From assembly GCF_042453785.1 (NCBI RefSeq), contig NC_091668.1, positions 9,444,001 through 9,508,000 on the forward strand: a stretch of 64,000 nucleotides of DNA, given 5' to 3'. The notes under the pieces were generated by a model. It searched no databases. It was not told the DNA's origin and saw only the letters and a program-made list of their open reading frames with translations. Position 1 is the stretch's first letter. Every line of letters begins with the position of its first letter. Shown piece by piece: positions 11,511 to 23,830 of the stretch. The stretch comes from Malus domestica. Lineage: Eukaryota; Streptophyta; Magnoliopsida; Rosales; Rosaceae. A program made the position numbers and the translations under genes.

Positions 11511-14500
11511 ATGATTAAGATGGAAAAGGGACAACCTCATCAAACACGTCTCTTATGGTGCATGCTCGTGTTCTTATTCTTCTTCTCAAATGATACGTGT
11601 GCATTGGATGGTATTGATGAGCTTCAGCTTCTCTTATCCTTCAAAGCTTATATCAACGACCCTTTACACTACCTCTCAAACTGGAACACTTCAGCCAACA
11701 CTTTATGCAATTGGCATGGCATCACATGCAACGACAACAATAACATCAAAGCCATCGAGCTCCCTGGAAGAAACATCTCTGGCAAGATATCATCCTCCAT
11801 CTTCCACTTGTCCCAAGTCGAAACCATCGACCTCTCCAACAATCAGCTATCCGGCCAAGTCCCCAAAGACGTGTTTATAAACGGGTCTAATTCGCTTCGC
11901 CATCTCAACTTCAGCAGCAACAACTTAACCGGCACAGTTCCACAAGGCTCACTCACAACCCTAGAGGTACTCGACTTGTCCAACAACATGATTTCAGGCA
12001 AATTCCCAAATGACATCGGATCGTTTTCGAGCTTGAAATTTCTTGACCTTGGAGGAAATTTGTTGGTGGGAAACATCCCTGGTTCCATATCAAACCTGTC
12101 TAGTTTGGAGTACTTAACTTTGGCCTCAAACCAACTTGTTGGAAGAATTCCTACACAATTAGGCCAAATGAAGAACTTGAAGTGGATCTACTTGGGCTAC
12201 AACAATCTCTCCGGCAAAATCCCTGGACAAATTGGTAACCTTTTTGGCTTGAATCATCTCGATCTTGTTTACAACAACCTCACCGGCGAAATCCCATACA
12301 CAATCAGCAACCTTTCTAATCTTCGGTACCTTTTCCTCTATGGAAACAAACTCACAGGTCCAGTTCCACAATCCTTATTTGGTCTCGAGAAACTCGTTTC
12401 TCTAGACCTTAGTGACAATTTTCTTTCGGGAGAGATACCGGAAAGTGTTTTCCAACTCCAAAACTTGGAAATCCTCCACCTTTTTTCAAACAACTTCACA
12501 GGAAAAATTCCCAACGCTTTGGCTTCTCTGCCAAGGCTTCAAGTCCTTCAGTTATGGTCAAACAAGTTCTCGGGCCAAATCCCGAAACGTCTCGGAAACC
12601 AAAACAACCTCACTGTCTTAGACCTTTCCTCAAACAACCTTTCTGGAAAAATACCTGATACGCTATGCGACTCAGGCCGGCTTTTTAAGCTCATCCTCTT
12701 CTCCAATTCACTCGAAGGCGAAATCCCCCTAAGTTTGTCATTTTGCAAGAGCTTGAGCCGAGTAAGACTGCAGAACAACCGGCTTTCCGGTGAAATATTG
12801 GCCGAGTTCACCAAACTCCCACTTGTCTATTTCCTGGATATCTCGGGCAACAATCTCTCTGGCAGAATCGATGACAAAAATTGGGACATGCCCTCTCTTC
12901 AAATGCTGAATATGGCGAGAAATCGATTTTTCGGGAAGTTACCGGAAAATTTCGGAAGCGAAAAGCTCGAGAACTTGGACTTGTCCGAAAATTGGTTATC
13001 GGGAACTATCTCACTGAGTTTCCGGAACTTGTCGGAACTAATGCAGTTGAAGCTTTCTCGCAATGAACTCTCTGGTCCCATCCCTCAACAATTGTCTTCA
13101 TGCAAAAAGCTCGTGAGCCTCGACCTCAGCCACAACCGCCTCACCGGCACGATTCCCACTAGCCTCTCTGATATGCCGGTTCTCGGGGACCTAGATTTGT
13201 CCGAAAACCAAATATCGGGCGAGATTCCACGGAATTTGGGAGCTATAGTATCGCTTGTTCAAGTCAACATTTCCCACAACAAACTCCACGGCATGTTGCC
13301 GCCCACAGCAGCGTTTCTTGCCATAAATGCCAGCGCAGTGGACGGCAACAACCTCTGCGGCGGAAGTGACACCATTAGTGGTCTACCTCCGTGCAAGGGC
13401 GTTAAGAGAAACCCTACTTGGTGGTTTATTGTCACTTGTTTTCTTGTTGCATTATTGGCTTTTGGAGTCGCCGGTTATTTATTTGTGTTAATGAGGAGGA
13501 GGAGAAAGGATTTGGAGGTTAAAACGGTGGAGAGCAAAGATGGGATTTGGGAGCTGCAGTTTTTTGAATCGAGGGTTTCTAGATCGGTTACAATTCATGA
13601 AATTTTATCGGCAGCCAAAGAAGGTAATATCATTGCAATGGAAAAGACTGGGATTTTATATAAAGGAGAATCAGTTTCCAATGGAATGCAATTCCTGGTA
13701 AAAGAGGATTCTGTGAAAGCAATTCCACCAAGTTTATTGTCACAGATTGTTGCACTTGGGAAGCTTAGGCACCCCAATGTGATCAAACTGATCGGAATAT
13801 GTCATTCCGAAAACGGTGCGTATGTGCTCTATGAGTATTGTGAAGGGAAAGTGTTGGGTCAAGTTATGAGGGATTTGAGTTGGGATCAGCGCCGGAAAAT
13901 TGCGGTTGGAATTGCGAAGGCTTTACGGTTCTTGCACTGTTGTTGCTCTCCGAGCGTTGTAGCTGGTTGTGTGTCGGCAGAGAAAGTGATTGTGGACGCA
14001 AAAGATGAGCCTCGAATTCGATTGAGTCTCTCCGAACAAGTTCGGACGGACTCCAAGGGATTCGTTGTTTCAGCATACATTGCTCCGGGTACGTAATTGA
14101 CTAACATATATTCATGCATGCATATCCATTGGTTTAAACTCTACATACTATATATATACACACATGTCATATCTTACATGTTTGAATAAATAAATTTGAA
14201 CAAATAAAACACAGTCCCATCTATTTTCTTTTGGCAAACAATCTATAAGTCTAGAAATGCTCTATACTAAATTCTAAAGCTTCATTTTGTAGAAGATAAA
14301 GAAAGCAAAGCCGGCATTACAGAGAAGACTGACATCTATGGGTTTGGGCTCGTATTGATAGAATTGCTGACCGGAAAAGGGCCCAGTGACACTGAATTTG
14401 GCGCGCACCAGAGCGTCGTCGAGTGGGCTCGGTACTGCTACTCAGACTGCCATCTTGATGTCTGGACCGACTCGATGATCAGAGAACACGTGTCGAGCAA

Positions 14501-14660
14501 TCAGAACGAGATTGTGGAAACCATGAACCTAGCCCTTCACTGCACTGCTAGTGACCCCATGGCTAGACCATGCGCGAATGAAATATATAAAACCCTAGAA
14601 TCTGTAATGAGGACAAGTAGTTCTTGTGTTCCTGGATTAAAAGTTACTTCACCTTTTTGA
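11511..14660 (+). CDS. LRR receptor-like pseudokinase, SKM1/At2g25790-like
   Basis: Two exons, 11511-14088 and 14293-14660, joined in phase (CCG G|AA GAT), giving 981 aa. The first ATG is at 11511; the frame also opens upstream but only with GTG. Order: signal peptide (about residues 1-30, LLWCMLVFLFFF), LRR N-cap with a paired-Cys motif (LCNWHGITC), about 20 plasma-membrane-type LRRs (NxxSGxIP), one membrane span near 637-660 (WWFIVTCFLVALLAFGVAGY), a basic stop-transfer segment, then a kinase-like domain. The VAIK-type Lys is kept (FLVKE), but there is no HRD (the region reads VVAGCVSAEKV) and no DFG, so it is probably catalytically dead like Arabidopsis At2g25790 (SKM1). SKM1 perceives CLE45 in pollen tubes; CLE-peptide binding here is inference. 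Intact and uninterrupted. Confidence 0.93.
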
Positions 14661-17600
14661 TTTCTCCCTCAAGGAATTTTTGTTCCTGTTTTCAGCTTCT
14701 TTTAGCTTTTTTATTTTCACTTAAATTTTTTTTCTTGTGTTTCTTTTAACGTAATGTACGTGTTAATGAATTAATTACCACCTTTTGTTGTATTTTGTAA
14801 CATAAGGTGTTAATTAATTGTTAGTATTATAGCTCAAATGTTTTGTTTGATGGTATGTTTGACATACTACTGAGTGTAAAACTGTAGATATGTAAAGTAA
14901 ATGTTACCGCATTAATATAATTATGCAACTGTTTCAGAATCCAATTGTTTATCAATATTACTCGATTGGTAATTTCTTTGCCAAGTTTTCTTCACGGAAT
15001 GATTTACCAGACTTCGTCAAACATATGCTCACTATATAAGTATATATGAACGTGCAGATCATTTGGAATGATCTTGGTAAAAATAGTTGGTTTTTGGAAT
15101 CACCCTCATCCCTTTCTTTATGAGATGCAAGGGAAAGGAAACAGATCCAATTAATCTAGGAGTAATTTTTCTGTTATTAAAAAAAAGGAGTAATTTTTCT
15201 CTTAAGTTTCTTTCATTTTCTTAAGGAAAGAAGAAAAGAAGACTACCAAAAAGATGAATGAATGTACCGTTCCTAATCGCATGCGTGAAAGTCAGTTTCA
15301 TTGTTATGACCTAACTTGTACAACAAAAGAAAATAAAAAACGTTTGAATTCTTCCTACTATATTCTTGATTCCTATAGTGAGTGCGTGTCACACTAGAGC
15401 CTTCCTCCTCTCATAAATTTATTCAAGGGGCAAAAGAAGGGTTTGCATATGGAGGAAAGGGGAGTAATTAAACGAGACAGTAAAAACTTCTATATATACT
15501 CGTAATTTTTCACGTAATTTTTCACCAAGGAAATGAAGAAAATTTCAACTTAAGTATGCTGATTATATCTTAACTATGCAGAATTTGCAATCAGTTGTTT
15601 ACATCGGACTAAATTATGAAGTTTTTAATTGGGAATTAGGACGACATATGTATATATACTAGCATGAATTTGTTTAGAGTGTCAATAATAGCTCATTATA
15701 TAGAAGAAAAAGAAGAAGGTAACTAGGACAAGCATAAAACAGCTACAGATGGTTGAATTTGTTTGGCTACAAGTACTCATGGAAGAAGAGAAAATGCGGC
15801 AACTGAATGGTCGTGATCGGTAAGTTAGGTCAAAGAACTTGCGGACATCATGTATGGGCACTTCTTTTGCAGGGAACAACTGTACTAATATCTGATCCCT
15901 CGATGATTATTTTTTGTCACATTGTCGGACTCTTTTACGATTGAAACAGGCTAAAGAATAGTAACTCTACAATCGCAAGGCTGCATCTAGATAAGTAAAA
16001 GCTGTTGACCAAAAAAACACATGTTAAAGCTCATGCTAGACAGAGAAGAAAAAAACCTTTTTGCGTTTATCCCCACACTAGGGTTTTTACAATATCAAAA
16101 GAATTTTCCTCAGAAGAAGGTGCAAACCTTTGATCATTAACCTTTTTCTTATATTCTACTTCATCTTTAACTTAAAATTTGACTACATAATAACTTTTTG
16201 CAGTACACGATTGTAACGGAATGATGATCAATAGCTCTTAATTCATTCAAGATATTGTTATTTTTTTCAACGTGTTTATTGGCTCCTAATTGAAGCTTTG
16301 TTCAACTTACAATCTTAAATGTAAATTATATAGATTAGATGGTGGAATTGACTAAAGATCAAATTGAAAGGCTCAAATCCAACAATAAGATCTAAGCATT
16401 TCAAATTTGGACTTCAATGTCTGATTTGGGTCCGTGACCCTCTATTTTGAAGAGAACAATGATGCAAACAAGACCTAGAGCTTTGCCCTGACATATAGGC
16501 ATTTTGGTCTAATTCTATCGTATACTAGTTCAAAAACGAGATTTTAAGATTTTAGAATATTTTTCGGTATCTTGCTATATGTTCATTTTGTTTCTATTTG
16601 TACTCTAGAAAGTCTAAGGCTAATAGACGTTATATATAGACAACTTTTAGGGTGCTATGGCTGGTTATCTTTCATATTATCAATTAATAAACATTGAAAT
16701 TTTCTCATATGTCTCTGGTGGATTCCAGTTTACCATCGCTTGATTTCTTCTCTTTGTCCTGCTGCATTAATAGGGCTGTTTCCGACCAGGCCACCATGCA
16801 TCAATCTTTCTTCTGACTTACATTCCCTTCGACGTAGCAATTATGGTGCTTAATTAACAAGAGTAATGTTAATGATTTCCATTAATTCCTTATTCTTCTA
16901 TTCACTCTATTTGCTCTTATAGCAATGATGAAAGTGCATGATACAAGAATCCTTTTCTTTGATTTGTACAGCTGATATCTATCAGCTGCAGAAACTCCGC
17001 ATCATCATAAGGGTTAAAATAGTTAGAAGATTCCACTAAAGAATATATGTCTAAACACATAAGTTTAAAGTAGCTGACATTTTTTAGGAGAAAAACCCAG
17101 CTCAGTTTTGCTGGCATGCACGGATACGATCATCTATATTTTGAAGGCTTTCATCTTAAAAGCCTCAAAATCTTAATGATGGTTTCTTGGAGACCATGCA
17201 AAAGGTTATGTGGCCTTCTTCTTTCTTATTCAAAAAGCTCCTTTTAATATATTATTCAATTTCTTGGGGAGAGCTGGGTGCATATATAAGATGATGATCT
17301 CTTTACATGCAGCATTTTTCTTCTCCTTTTTTACGTTTACTTTGTAGATCAGAAATCAAACATTTTTAGAGTGGGTTTCGACTAAAGATAGGCGTGTTTT
17401 GTTTACGACTTTTTTATTGTAATGATAATAAATGGATACACGTGCATCCCATCTCAAACATGATTATGGTATATCACGGCAAGAACCCACTCATTAAGCA
17501 CAACCCAAAACATAAATTAAAGTTAGTAAGTTTTGGTTAATAAATAGTTGCATACCGTTTCATAGCGATCGAATTTCGGTTATTTGAATTAAAATCGTGG

Positions 17601-17880
17601 ATTACTGCCGCCAATGTTGATGATAGTATGCTTAGAAGTGCTTTTGACGACATGGTCGAAAGTGCAACTATTTATGATTTATATCTCTGAGGATACAAAC
17701 AATGAATAAGCACGTCTGGAAAACGAATGAAGGAAACATTAAGTCGTAGTGTAAAAAGCAAACATCTTTAACAAAACGAATGTCGGCTGACATGCATTCA
17801 CGTACTTCTACGGAAACCAGTTCTTGTACCATACATGGTAGACTGCGATTAGGATTGAGAGAGTTGAAATCAATACTTTC
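14661..17880. other. Intergenic DNA 3' of the LRR-RLK gene
   Basis: Starts with the T-rich 3' UTR of the receptor gene. The rest is AT-rich with only short spurious frames. I see no gene, RNA gene or clear transposon end. Confidence 0.5.
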
Positions 17881-17886
17881 ATAACC

Positions 17887-17965
17887 ACAGAAAGTGGCCC
17901 AGTAGTAAAGGCACGGACTGCGGCCCCCAATAAACAAAAAATATGAAAGGTTTCAAGTTCGAAGC
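17887..17965 (+). mobile_element. Possible decayed tRNA-derived SINE head
   Basis: GTGGCCCAGTAGTAAAGGC resembles a Pol III A box. About 45 bp later, AGGTTTCAAGTTCGAAGC resembles a B box. The spacing suits a tRNA-derived SINE head. The 3' end and flanking duplication are not clear, so this is tentative. Confidence 0.35.
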
Positions 17966-19660
17966 TCCAAGCTGGTAAGTCTACTTGATCCTAGCCACGG
18001 ACAAGGTGAAATTCCCCATAATCTTTCAGGGCCCAAAAATGATGAATAATCGTGACTTGCCATAAATTGTCATCTTTGCATATAAAATAAATGAATAAAT
18101 CTATATTTTCAGCAAATTTTTTTTCTTCACTACCAATGATCGAATGCAGTCCAAACATAGCAATCAATACCATTAACTCCGGAGAAACCAGGGTTTAAGT
18201 GCTGTCAGTATAAAATTTTATTAAACTCATTATCCTTAATAAAAAAAAAATCTTAAGTACGTACTAGTTATTCAAAGAAAAAAAGAAGTGTTCGTTCTAT
18301 GCCCGCAAACGTAAAGATTGGCTATAAGTCCAATCATTTAAATCTTGTGTTTTGTGTGTTGTTTTGTTTGTGCTTTTGGCGGGGTTTGATGTAAACATAT
18401 ATAATTTCTGAGCGCAGCAAGGATTTGACAACTTTCAACATGGCAGGTAGGATTGCTTATCTGATTAATGTAACAAGTTTAATCAATGCGACAACAAAGA
18501 GTACTTAGCAGAAATGATACCAATTAGATTATATACGTTATTATGATATTAAGTAAAGAAAAACTAGACAAAGCATGTACTCCAAAGGCAGATTTGTGGT
18601 TGATGACAATTACGTACACATGTAAAACAGTGACAATAGCGCGTTGATTGATTGAGGAGGATGGGCCTTCAGCATGAGATACTTAAATAGTTTGATAATG
18701 CCAATTGCTTACCAACTAGTATTACAATCTATATATTGGTATTTTTTTTACTTATAAGTTGTGAGAAGTATCAAGTTTGACTCATATGACGATTAATTAT
18801 ATGTAATATTTGTCTCATTAGCTCCTCTCTTTTCAATTGTTCATTCACAGTACTGGTTTGCCACCATAATTAAATTTGAGGGCTGATTTGATAACCTATA
18901 GATTATACTAATTTATGTTTGAACTGGGATGTAATGAAGTGCAGATGTCTAAGGACTATTTAGCAAACTTCGGTTTGGAATTTGGCATTTTGTTGTTGGC
19001 ATTGTAGGGTTTTGGCATATCTTAGAATTTTTGGGGTTTAGTATTTGGATTTTATCATTTTGGGATTATATAAAATGACATTGCTTTGCTTTTTTCCTCA
19101 AAGATGAAATTCTTGTCAATAATAACTCTAATAAATGTGGTAAAGAACACTGTGAAGGTGCATTTAGAGGCAATATAGAGGAGACTGAAGAATAAGAGAT
19201 CATATATAAGAAAGAAAGAAAAAATTTGGAATACTGTGGTTTTGACCCAATTGCATTCATGTCATCCATCTATTACTGGCACCAATGCCAATGACAATGG
19301 TCCCAAATGTGCACTAGGGAAAGGGAGAAAGTAGGAAGGTGGGAGCAATTGACAACTACATTGGAGCAGACCTTGAACAAGTAAAATGCTCGCTGCCCCT
19401 CAGAACTCGTTTGGTTTTATAGACTTGGATTGGGATAAACAATAAATTACTGTTTTTAAAGTACGATGAAAGAAAAATAAAATAAAAAATTCGTGCTCAA
19501 CTTAGAGTTAGAAGATGAATCAATTATGAAGAAAAATGATCCATTAATATCAATCCCCTCAAATTGGTACGATTAGAAGGAAAAATATTGCTTCATGTCT
19601 AACTTATTATCCTTTACTTTTATTATACCTTGGATTTAAAGAAATGTCCATGCCAATATA
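17966..19660. other. Intergenic DNA, no gene seen
   Basis: AT-rich sequence with short spurious frames only. Confidence 0.5.
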
Positions 19661-20113
19661 ATCATAGAGAGAAGAGGATACACACGTTAAAGGTGAGTTT
19701 CACTCAGCAGTGAGATCATACAAAGCATTCAAAGTCTGGTGCTCATCCCCAAGCTTTACAAAACTAAAATAAAATATGTTTCTTTCAAGAGAGAAGAAAG
19801 AAAAGGCAGGAGCATTATGATTCATAAATAAAGCATAAAGAAAAGTACAAAGAGTAATATGATAACCAAAGATTAAAAGTTAAAAATGGGTCCAACATGC
19901 GTTTGGGTGACCATGCTCATAACAGAGAAGAGGTTTTAATTTCTATTACTGTAGTTTTTGTCTTTCTAAATTCTATGATATTTTTCGTGTCCTCCAAAGT
20001 GTTAAACATATGACCAGTTGATGAACATGAAACAGACGCAGTGAGCAATTTCTTCTTCATTTAACGCCTTCCATGCCCACTACTCTCTCGTACAAGATCG
20101 GTCTTTTTATGCA

Positions 20114-21592
20114 TGTGTTGATTTTAAAAATTACAAAACCTACATGACGCGCATGCCGAGTAATTATGAACTAACTATGTTCTTCTTGTGAATGCAGGCA
20201 TGTCAACTCGTGATTGAGCTCGGTCGGGTGAGTTGAATAGATGTGGTGGTGTTGTTGAATGCGCTATTGACTTCTGCACTTTAGTGACTACGACCAAGGA
20301 AGGAACACCTCTTGGTCTAGGGTTCTAGAACCTAAAGATAAGGTTGCTTAATTCACTACAAAGTTCAGGATCTTGTGCACGGGGTTCGGTCGATTCAACT
20401 ATATTCGTGAGAATATAACTACACCGTATCAGTATCAGGTTATGGGGGCAAAGGTATTCTAAAGAGATGAGTGTCCTTATAATGAACATTGTTCAGTCAT
20501 CTGAATGTTGAAATATGAAGTCCACATAACCGATCATAGAACACCTCACTTCGTCAGAGCTAATAAAGTGACATTTTTACGCGAAAGAATTAAGAACTTT
20601 TCATCGACAGATACTTAAATAAATAACCAACCGACCAGAAGCAGTGTTGTTTACTTGCCAAATTGAAGGTGCTCCTAAATCTTATTGTTTTACGGCTCCA
20701 TTGCTATTTATTTATCCAAACTCAAGGTGTCATCGATTGTCAACATGATGTTGTTTACTTATCCAAACTGAAAATGTATTGACAAGAGTGTTATGATAGC
20801 TAGTATTTTTCTCAGGTGTGTGAAAAGGATTTCGCGTAGAGCATTTTGAGTTGTTTGCAGAGTTGGAAGGGGTTTCTACGTTGCAAATCCTTCTATATTT
20901 ATAGGGATATATTTCTTGGTGCCCAAGCATGCCGAGTGATAAATTCTAATAATATTGCAATTCCTCGACATATTCATTGAATATATTCGGAATTATTCTC
21001 TGCCGAAACTCTATCGCCATCCTTTCTCAGCCTTTTCCACTTGAATTCAGACTCTGAACCTAGTCCTTTCATGTGTTCAATTCATTCCTTATCCCATTAG
21101 CCACAATCTTCAATCCTTGGAATATTCTGATACTCATCAGAAAATGTAACATCCCACATCGCCCAGGGGAGTGATCCTTAAATGTATATTCTCATCCCTA
21201 CCTCATCCCTACCTAACACGAGGCCTTTTAGGAGCTCACTGACTTCGGGTTCCGTCGGAACTCCGAAGTTAAGCAAGTTCGCACGAGAGCATTCCCAAGA
21301 TGGGTAACCCACTAGGAAGTTCTCGTGTGAGTTCCCAGAAACAAAACCGTGAGGGCGTGGTCGGGGCCTAAAGCGGACAATATCGTGTTACGATGGTGGA
21401 GCGGGCCCGGGAAGTGGTCCGCCCCGGGCCGGGATGTGACAGAAAACATCTCAATTAATCCTCAACAATCTCAGTGTATCTGGGACTCAGCTACTCTATC
21501 AATATTGCACCATCGAGCCTAAACTCATAGCCCCTTTTTTGGGCTAACTTCAATTTGGCAAAAAATGTGAATTTAGGCCCAAACAACTGGAG
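20114..21592. mobile_element. Unclassified insertion splitting the duplicated exon
   Basis: About 1.48 kb of unrelated sequence separates the two halves of the duplicated last exon. ATGCA occurs at both junctions (20109-20113 and 21593-21597) and may be a 5-bp target duplication. A TATA-like CCTATAAATATAG on the minus strand near 20893-20905 suggests LTR-type sequence in minus orientation, but I see no coding domains. A Cassandra solo LTR (21145-21441) is nested in it. Boundaries are approximate. Confidence 0.5.
21145..21441 (+). mobile_element. Cassandra TRIM solo LTR with 5S rRNA-like domain
   Basis: A 297-bp unit starting TGTAACATCCCACATCG and ending GGGATGTGACA, flanked by the perfect 5-bp repeat GAAAA (21140-21144 and 21442-21446). 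It holds a 5S rRNA-like segment (about 21250-21340): ACTCCGAAGTTAAGC carries the 5S A box, and AAGATGGGTAACCC resembles the 5S C box. 5S sequence inside an LTR is the hallmark of Cassandra, a terminal-repeat-in-miniature element of vascular plants. Only one LTR is present, so this is a recombination-derived solo LTR and not a functional 5S gene. Confidence 0.93.
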
Positions 21593-21723
21593 ATGCATAT
21601 TCCTCCTTGAAGACACATAAAACCTTGCACCCCTAATATTTGAATAACGAAATGTTAGTTACTCACCTAGTTTTAAAATATCGAAAATCTTTGAACATAG
21701 GCATACCCAACTGCAGTAGCACC

Positions 21724-23830
21724 TGTTAGGTTTTTCCAGCCCACAATGAGTTGTCGTAAGTCTATTAGAATTATAGTCTTAAAGGATTATTACCCAATTG
21801 GAGTTGTTTACCTAATTTAAATTGTTTACCCAATTTAAGTTGTTTCTCCAATTGGAGTTAGTTTCTCAAATGGCGATGGATTCATAACTAGATTCCAATT
21901 AGGATTAGTAATCCTTATTGAAGAAAACCTTTATAATGTCGATATAAAGGGCTATTGCAATAGTTTTGAATTGGAGCAAAACAATAAGTTGTACACCACT
22001 CAAGGAGTCAGAGTGAGAGAAGGGCAAAGTGTGTGGGAGTGAAAAGAAAAGAGATAAATAGTGTAGTTCTTGTTCTTTCTGATTTTTCATCAAGTTCTTT
22101 ATTCTAGAGGTTTGGTAAGATTAATCGTTGCACTCACTATTGATATAGTGAAAGATTGTTGTTGCTACCTTATGGACGTAGGCACATATAATCCAACCAC
22201 GTCAATTTCCTGAGTTTGTTTAGTTTTTCCCATTCTTAAACATGATATTCATAACAAGTGGTATCAGAACCTAGTTTGGCTGATAGCCGTTTAGAATGAA
22301 TGGTGCAATTATGATGAAACTCACCCGCTTCAACTAGATAATATGGAAATCAAGAATGGAGTACATGCTTTATTGTAAAGATCTCCATGAGCTAACTGAA
22401 GGTCTTAAGAGCAAGCCAACAAGTATGTATGATACCAAGTGAACCAAGGTGAATCGTAACTATTGGTACGATTATACAATGAGTGGATGAGATCCATCAT
22501 CATGTGTCTAAAGAGACTGATGCGTAAACTCTTTGGAAAAGTTAGAATTCCTCTTTGAGAAGAAGATTGCTGCCAAGAAAGCATTCTTTACCAAGGAGCT
22601 TGTCAACATGAAGTATGCGGAAGATGTTAGTGTAACTGAGCACTTGAACAACTTTTAGAACATGATGAATCAAGTGGCCACTATGGGTTTGAATATTGAA
22701 GAATTGTTGCTAGGATCTTTGCCAGATAGTTGGGAAACCTTCGTTGTAACTGTAAGCAATTCGACTTCTAATTGTGTACTGTCTATGGATGATGTTAATG
22801 ATGGTATTTTCAATGAAGAAACAAGGAGAAAAGCTTCAAGTGTAGACGCTGGACAACTCTTAGTCACTAAGAAAATAGGCAAAACATTTGGTGAGACGAG
22901 ATTCAGTGGTAACTGCAACTATTGTGGAAAAAATGGTCACATGAAGAAGCATTGTCGTAAATAGAAAAAATGAACAAAAGGATGGGAACAATACCATAGG
23001 CGTTGTGACTTACGTTGAAGAGATTCTTTAGTGCAAATGAGCGATTTTTTTTTAGCAAAGAAGTCTATAATTGCCTTTACCAATGAAGTTGAGTAGTCAA
23101 TCAGGTGGAGCCTGGTTATAAGTAGTTTGATCATGAGGAGTCTGGTTATGAGTAGTACAATTAGGGGGAGCCTAGTTATGAAAAGTTTGATTAATAGGAG
23201 TTTTGTTAAAAGGAGCAATCATATTTTGGTATACCATCCTCATGGTGTGGAGGGGAAGATTGTTAGGTTTTTCGAGCCCATGATAAATTGTCTTAAGTCT
23301 ATTAGAATTATAGACTTATAGGATTAAATTATTACCTACTTGGAATTATTTTCGCAATTTAATTTGTTTACCCAATTTATGTTGTTTTCCCAATTGGAGT
23401 TAGTTTCTCGATTGGAGAAAGAGGCATAACTAGAATCCAATCAGGATTATTAATCCTCATTGAAGAAGACCTTTATTATGTGTATAAGAAGGGCTATTGC
23501 ACTAGTTTTGAATTGTAGCATAACAATAAGTTATACACCACTTAATGAGTCAAAGTGGGATAAGGCAAAGTGTATGCGAGAGAAAAGAAAAGAGATAAAA
23601 AGTGTATTTCTTGTTCTTTCAGGTTTTTCATCAAGTTTATTATTCTAGAGGCTTGGCAGGATTATTCGTTGTACTCATTATTGATGTAGTGAAAAATTGT
23701 TACTGCTGCCATTTGGACGTAGGTACATATAGCAAAACCATGTTAATTTTTGGTGTTGTTTGTATTGATTATTTATTTTCAATTTTCCGAGTTTGTTCAA
23801 CTTTTTCCATTCTTAAACACAGTATTCACA
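21724..23830 (+). mobile_element. Non-autonomous copia-type LTR element, gag only
   Basis: The 5' LTR is 21724-22256 (533 bp) and the 3' LTR 23261-23830 (570 bp). Both start TGTTAGGTTTTTC and end ...ATTC-A-A-CA. TGGTATCAGAACC (22259-22271) just inside is a primer-binding site for initiator tRNA-Met, and GTGGAGGGGAAGA (23247-23259) is the polypurine tract. The internal region is only about 1.0 kb and holds a decayed gag with no protease, integrase or RT. Short direct repeats around GGAGCCTGGTTATGA lie at about 23105-23215. The LTRs differ by substitutions and indels, so the insertion is old. I find no clean target duplication. Confidence 0.88.
22296..22964 (+). pseudogene. Copia-type gag remnant with CCHC zinc knuckle
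   Basis: One frame runs from ATG at 22296 (MNGAIMMKLTRFN) through several in-frame stops to 22964, so the decay is by nonsense changes. Matches to plant copia gag: the N-terminal KLT..N..IWKSRMEYML motif, LPDSWETFVVTVSN, and a C-terminal zinc knuckle C-X2-C-X4-H-X4-C (CNYCGKNGHMKKHC). The longest intact part is 22662-22964, 100 residues. It presumably once coated element RNA. Confidence 0.85.

Larger units (their letters stand above)
19665..21712 (-). pseudogene. Broken duplicate of the HD-ZIP III gene 3' end
   Basis: Three blocks match the intact gene downstream. 19665-20012 matches its 3' UTR/flank (24495-24801), sharing GCATTATGATTCATAAATAA and AAGAGGTTTTAATTTCTA. 20013-20110 matches the end of the last coding exon, including the codons for FMFINWS. 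21593-21710 matches the start of that exon and the last intron. One extra base (GTGGGCATGG against GTGGCATGG) shifts the frame, and the exon is split by an insertion of about 1.5 kb. The copia-type element at 21724 cuts off whatever lay further 5'. It cannot encode a normal C-terminus, so it is a pseudogene fragment. Confidence 0.85.

Noticed and set aside
21250..21340. A genuine 5S rRNA gene
   Set aside because: Only part of 5S is present, diverged and embedded within Cassandra LTR ends with a GAAAA duplication.
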